From an uncultured Clostridia bacterium (GTDB lineage Bacteria > Bacillota > Clostridia > UBA1381), in assembly GCA_944391265.1 (NCBI GenBank), contig CALXSX010000044.1:1-5742 (forward strand): DNA of 5,742 bases, in the 5' to 3' direction. The translations under genes and the position numbers were made by a program. The notes under the pieces are model-generated. The model saw only the letters and a list, made by a program, of their open reading frames with translations, had not been told where the DNA came from and did not search any database. Positions 5,331-5,742 of the stretch are shown piece by piece (position 1 is the stretch's first letter; every line of letters starts with the position of its first letter).

Positions 5331-5742
5331 TCACGCATGCATATCGAAAAATTTAAGTATTTCGGCATGCGGCCTTGCAATTATCTCGTTGCCGTAAACC
5401 TTGCCAAGCCTTGATGCAGCAGCCACTCCGCTCTCAGATGCCGCTTTCACCGCAGATACCGTGCCGGCAACAACAAGTGTAACAAGTCTGCCGCCAAGAC
5501 GTCTTTCCATATGAACGAGCCTTACATTTGCAGCTTTGAGCATTGCGTCAAGCCCTGTTATCGCCGCCACAAGCCCCTGGATCTCAAGGAGGGCAGTAGC
5601 CTCGCCTGTGCTTTCAGGCGGTATAACGCCTTTCATATTCTTTGGCAGGCTCTTGTTAAATTTATCTCTGTTAATATCAAGTAAATAAGCCATCTTTTCG
5701 GTATCGTCCGCCGGATTGGGTATGATGTGGGAAACAATGTAT
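5331..5742 (-). CDS. Bacterial microcompartment shell protein, C-terminal part; probably a tandem-domain BMC-T
   Basis: The last 90 residues form a complete BMC domain (Pfam BMC family): TALLEIQGLVAAITGLDAM, LKAANVRLVHME, the loop RRLGGRLVTLVVAG, TVSAVKAASESGVAAA and the closing EIIARPHAEILKFF. Such domains tile the protein shell. An ATG at 5693 would give 120 residues, but it has no ribosome site, and the same frame stays open to the window edge, adding YIVSHIIPNPADDTEK. That stretch resembles the end of another BMC domain (HVIPRPH-like strand and turn), followed by a linker of about 40 residues. The LVHME-x3-GG loop is also closer to the second repeat of PduT-like trimers than to the usual BMC-H pore loop. 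I therefore infer a tandem (trimeric) shell protein cut by the window; a single-domain BMC-H with a long N-terminal tail is the alternative. It ends 32 nt before pduL. Confidence 0.88.
   Translation of the reverse strand, partial: YIVSHIIPNPADDTEKMAYLLDINRDKFNKSLPKNMKGVIPPESTGEATALLEIQGLVAAITGLDAMLKAANVRLVHMERRLGGRLVTLVVAGTVSAVKAASESGVAAASRLGKVYGNEIIARPHAEILKFFDMHA

Noticed and set aside
1..5742. CRISPR arrays, tRNA or rRNA genes, insertion sequences, attachment sites
   Set aside because: No spaced direct repeats, cloverleaf-like segments, transposase frames or terminal inverted repeats were found; the window is almost filled by conserved minus-strand genes.

Overview
All genes in this window are read from the minus strand, so transcription runs from high to low coordinates. 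The gene content suggests an anaerobic Firmicute of the class Clostridia, possibly a gut organism: a clostridial-style purE-purC-purF-purM operon under a ZTP riboswitch, AGGAGG-type ribosome binding sites, a perfect sigma-A promoter, and a microcompartment cassette with a DeoR regulator. The species cannot be named from sequence alone.

Region 1 (about 3740-5742) is the 3' end of a bacterial microcompartment (BMC) operon. In transcription order it holds the C-terminal part of a BMC shell protein whose frame runs off the window edge, a PduL-type phosphotransacylase with an N-terminal encapsulation-like helix, and a DeoR-family regulator. A 13-bp terminator hairpin closes the unit. PduL recycles CoA inside aldehyde-oxidising microcompartments by turning acyl-CoA plus phosphate into acyl phosphate. 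The DeoR protein probably senses a sugar phosphate, which fits a sugar- or propanediol-fed compartment, but the signature enzyme lies outside the window.

Region 2 (3457-3739) has no gene. It holds a consensus promoter (TTGACA, 17 nt, TATAAT), a leader of about 180 nt, and in that leader a ZTP/ZMP (pfl-motif) riboswitch. The riboswitch shows a 9-bp P1 helix, a P2 hairpin, the hallmark 3' segment CCGUCUGGGCA and a 5-bp pseudoknot. Two further hairpins lie between it and purE.

Region 3 (1-3456) is the purine operon: purE, purC, purF and the first 240 codons of purM. Gaps of 22-36 nt point to one transcript. The products act at the amidotransferase step (PurF), AIR synthesis (PurM), AIR carboxylation (PurE) and SAICAR formation (PurC). 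ZMP (AICAR), which lies downstream of PurC in the same pathway, is the precursor of the riboswitch ligand, so the layout is a feedback or feed-forward control on purine and one-carbon metabolism. No purK lies beside purE here.
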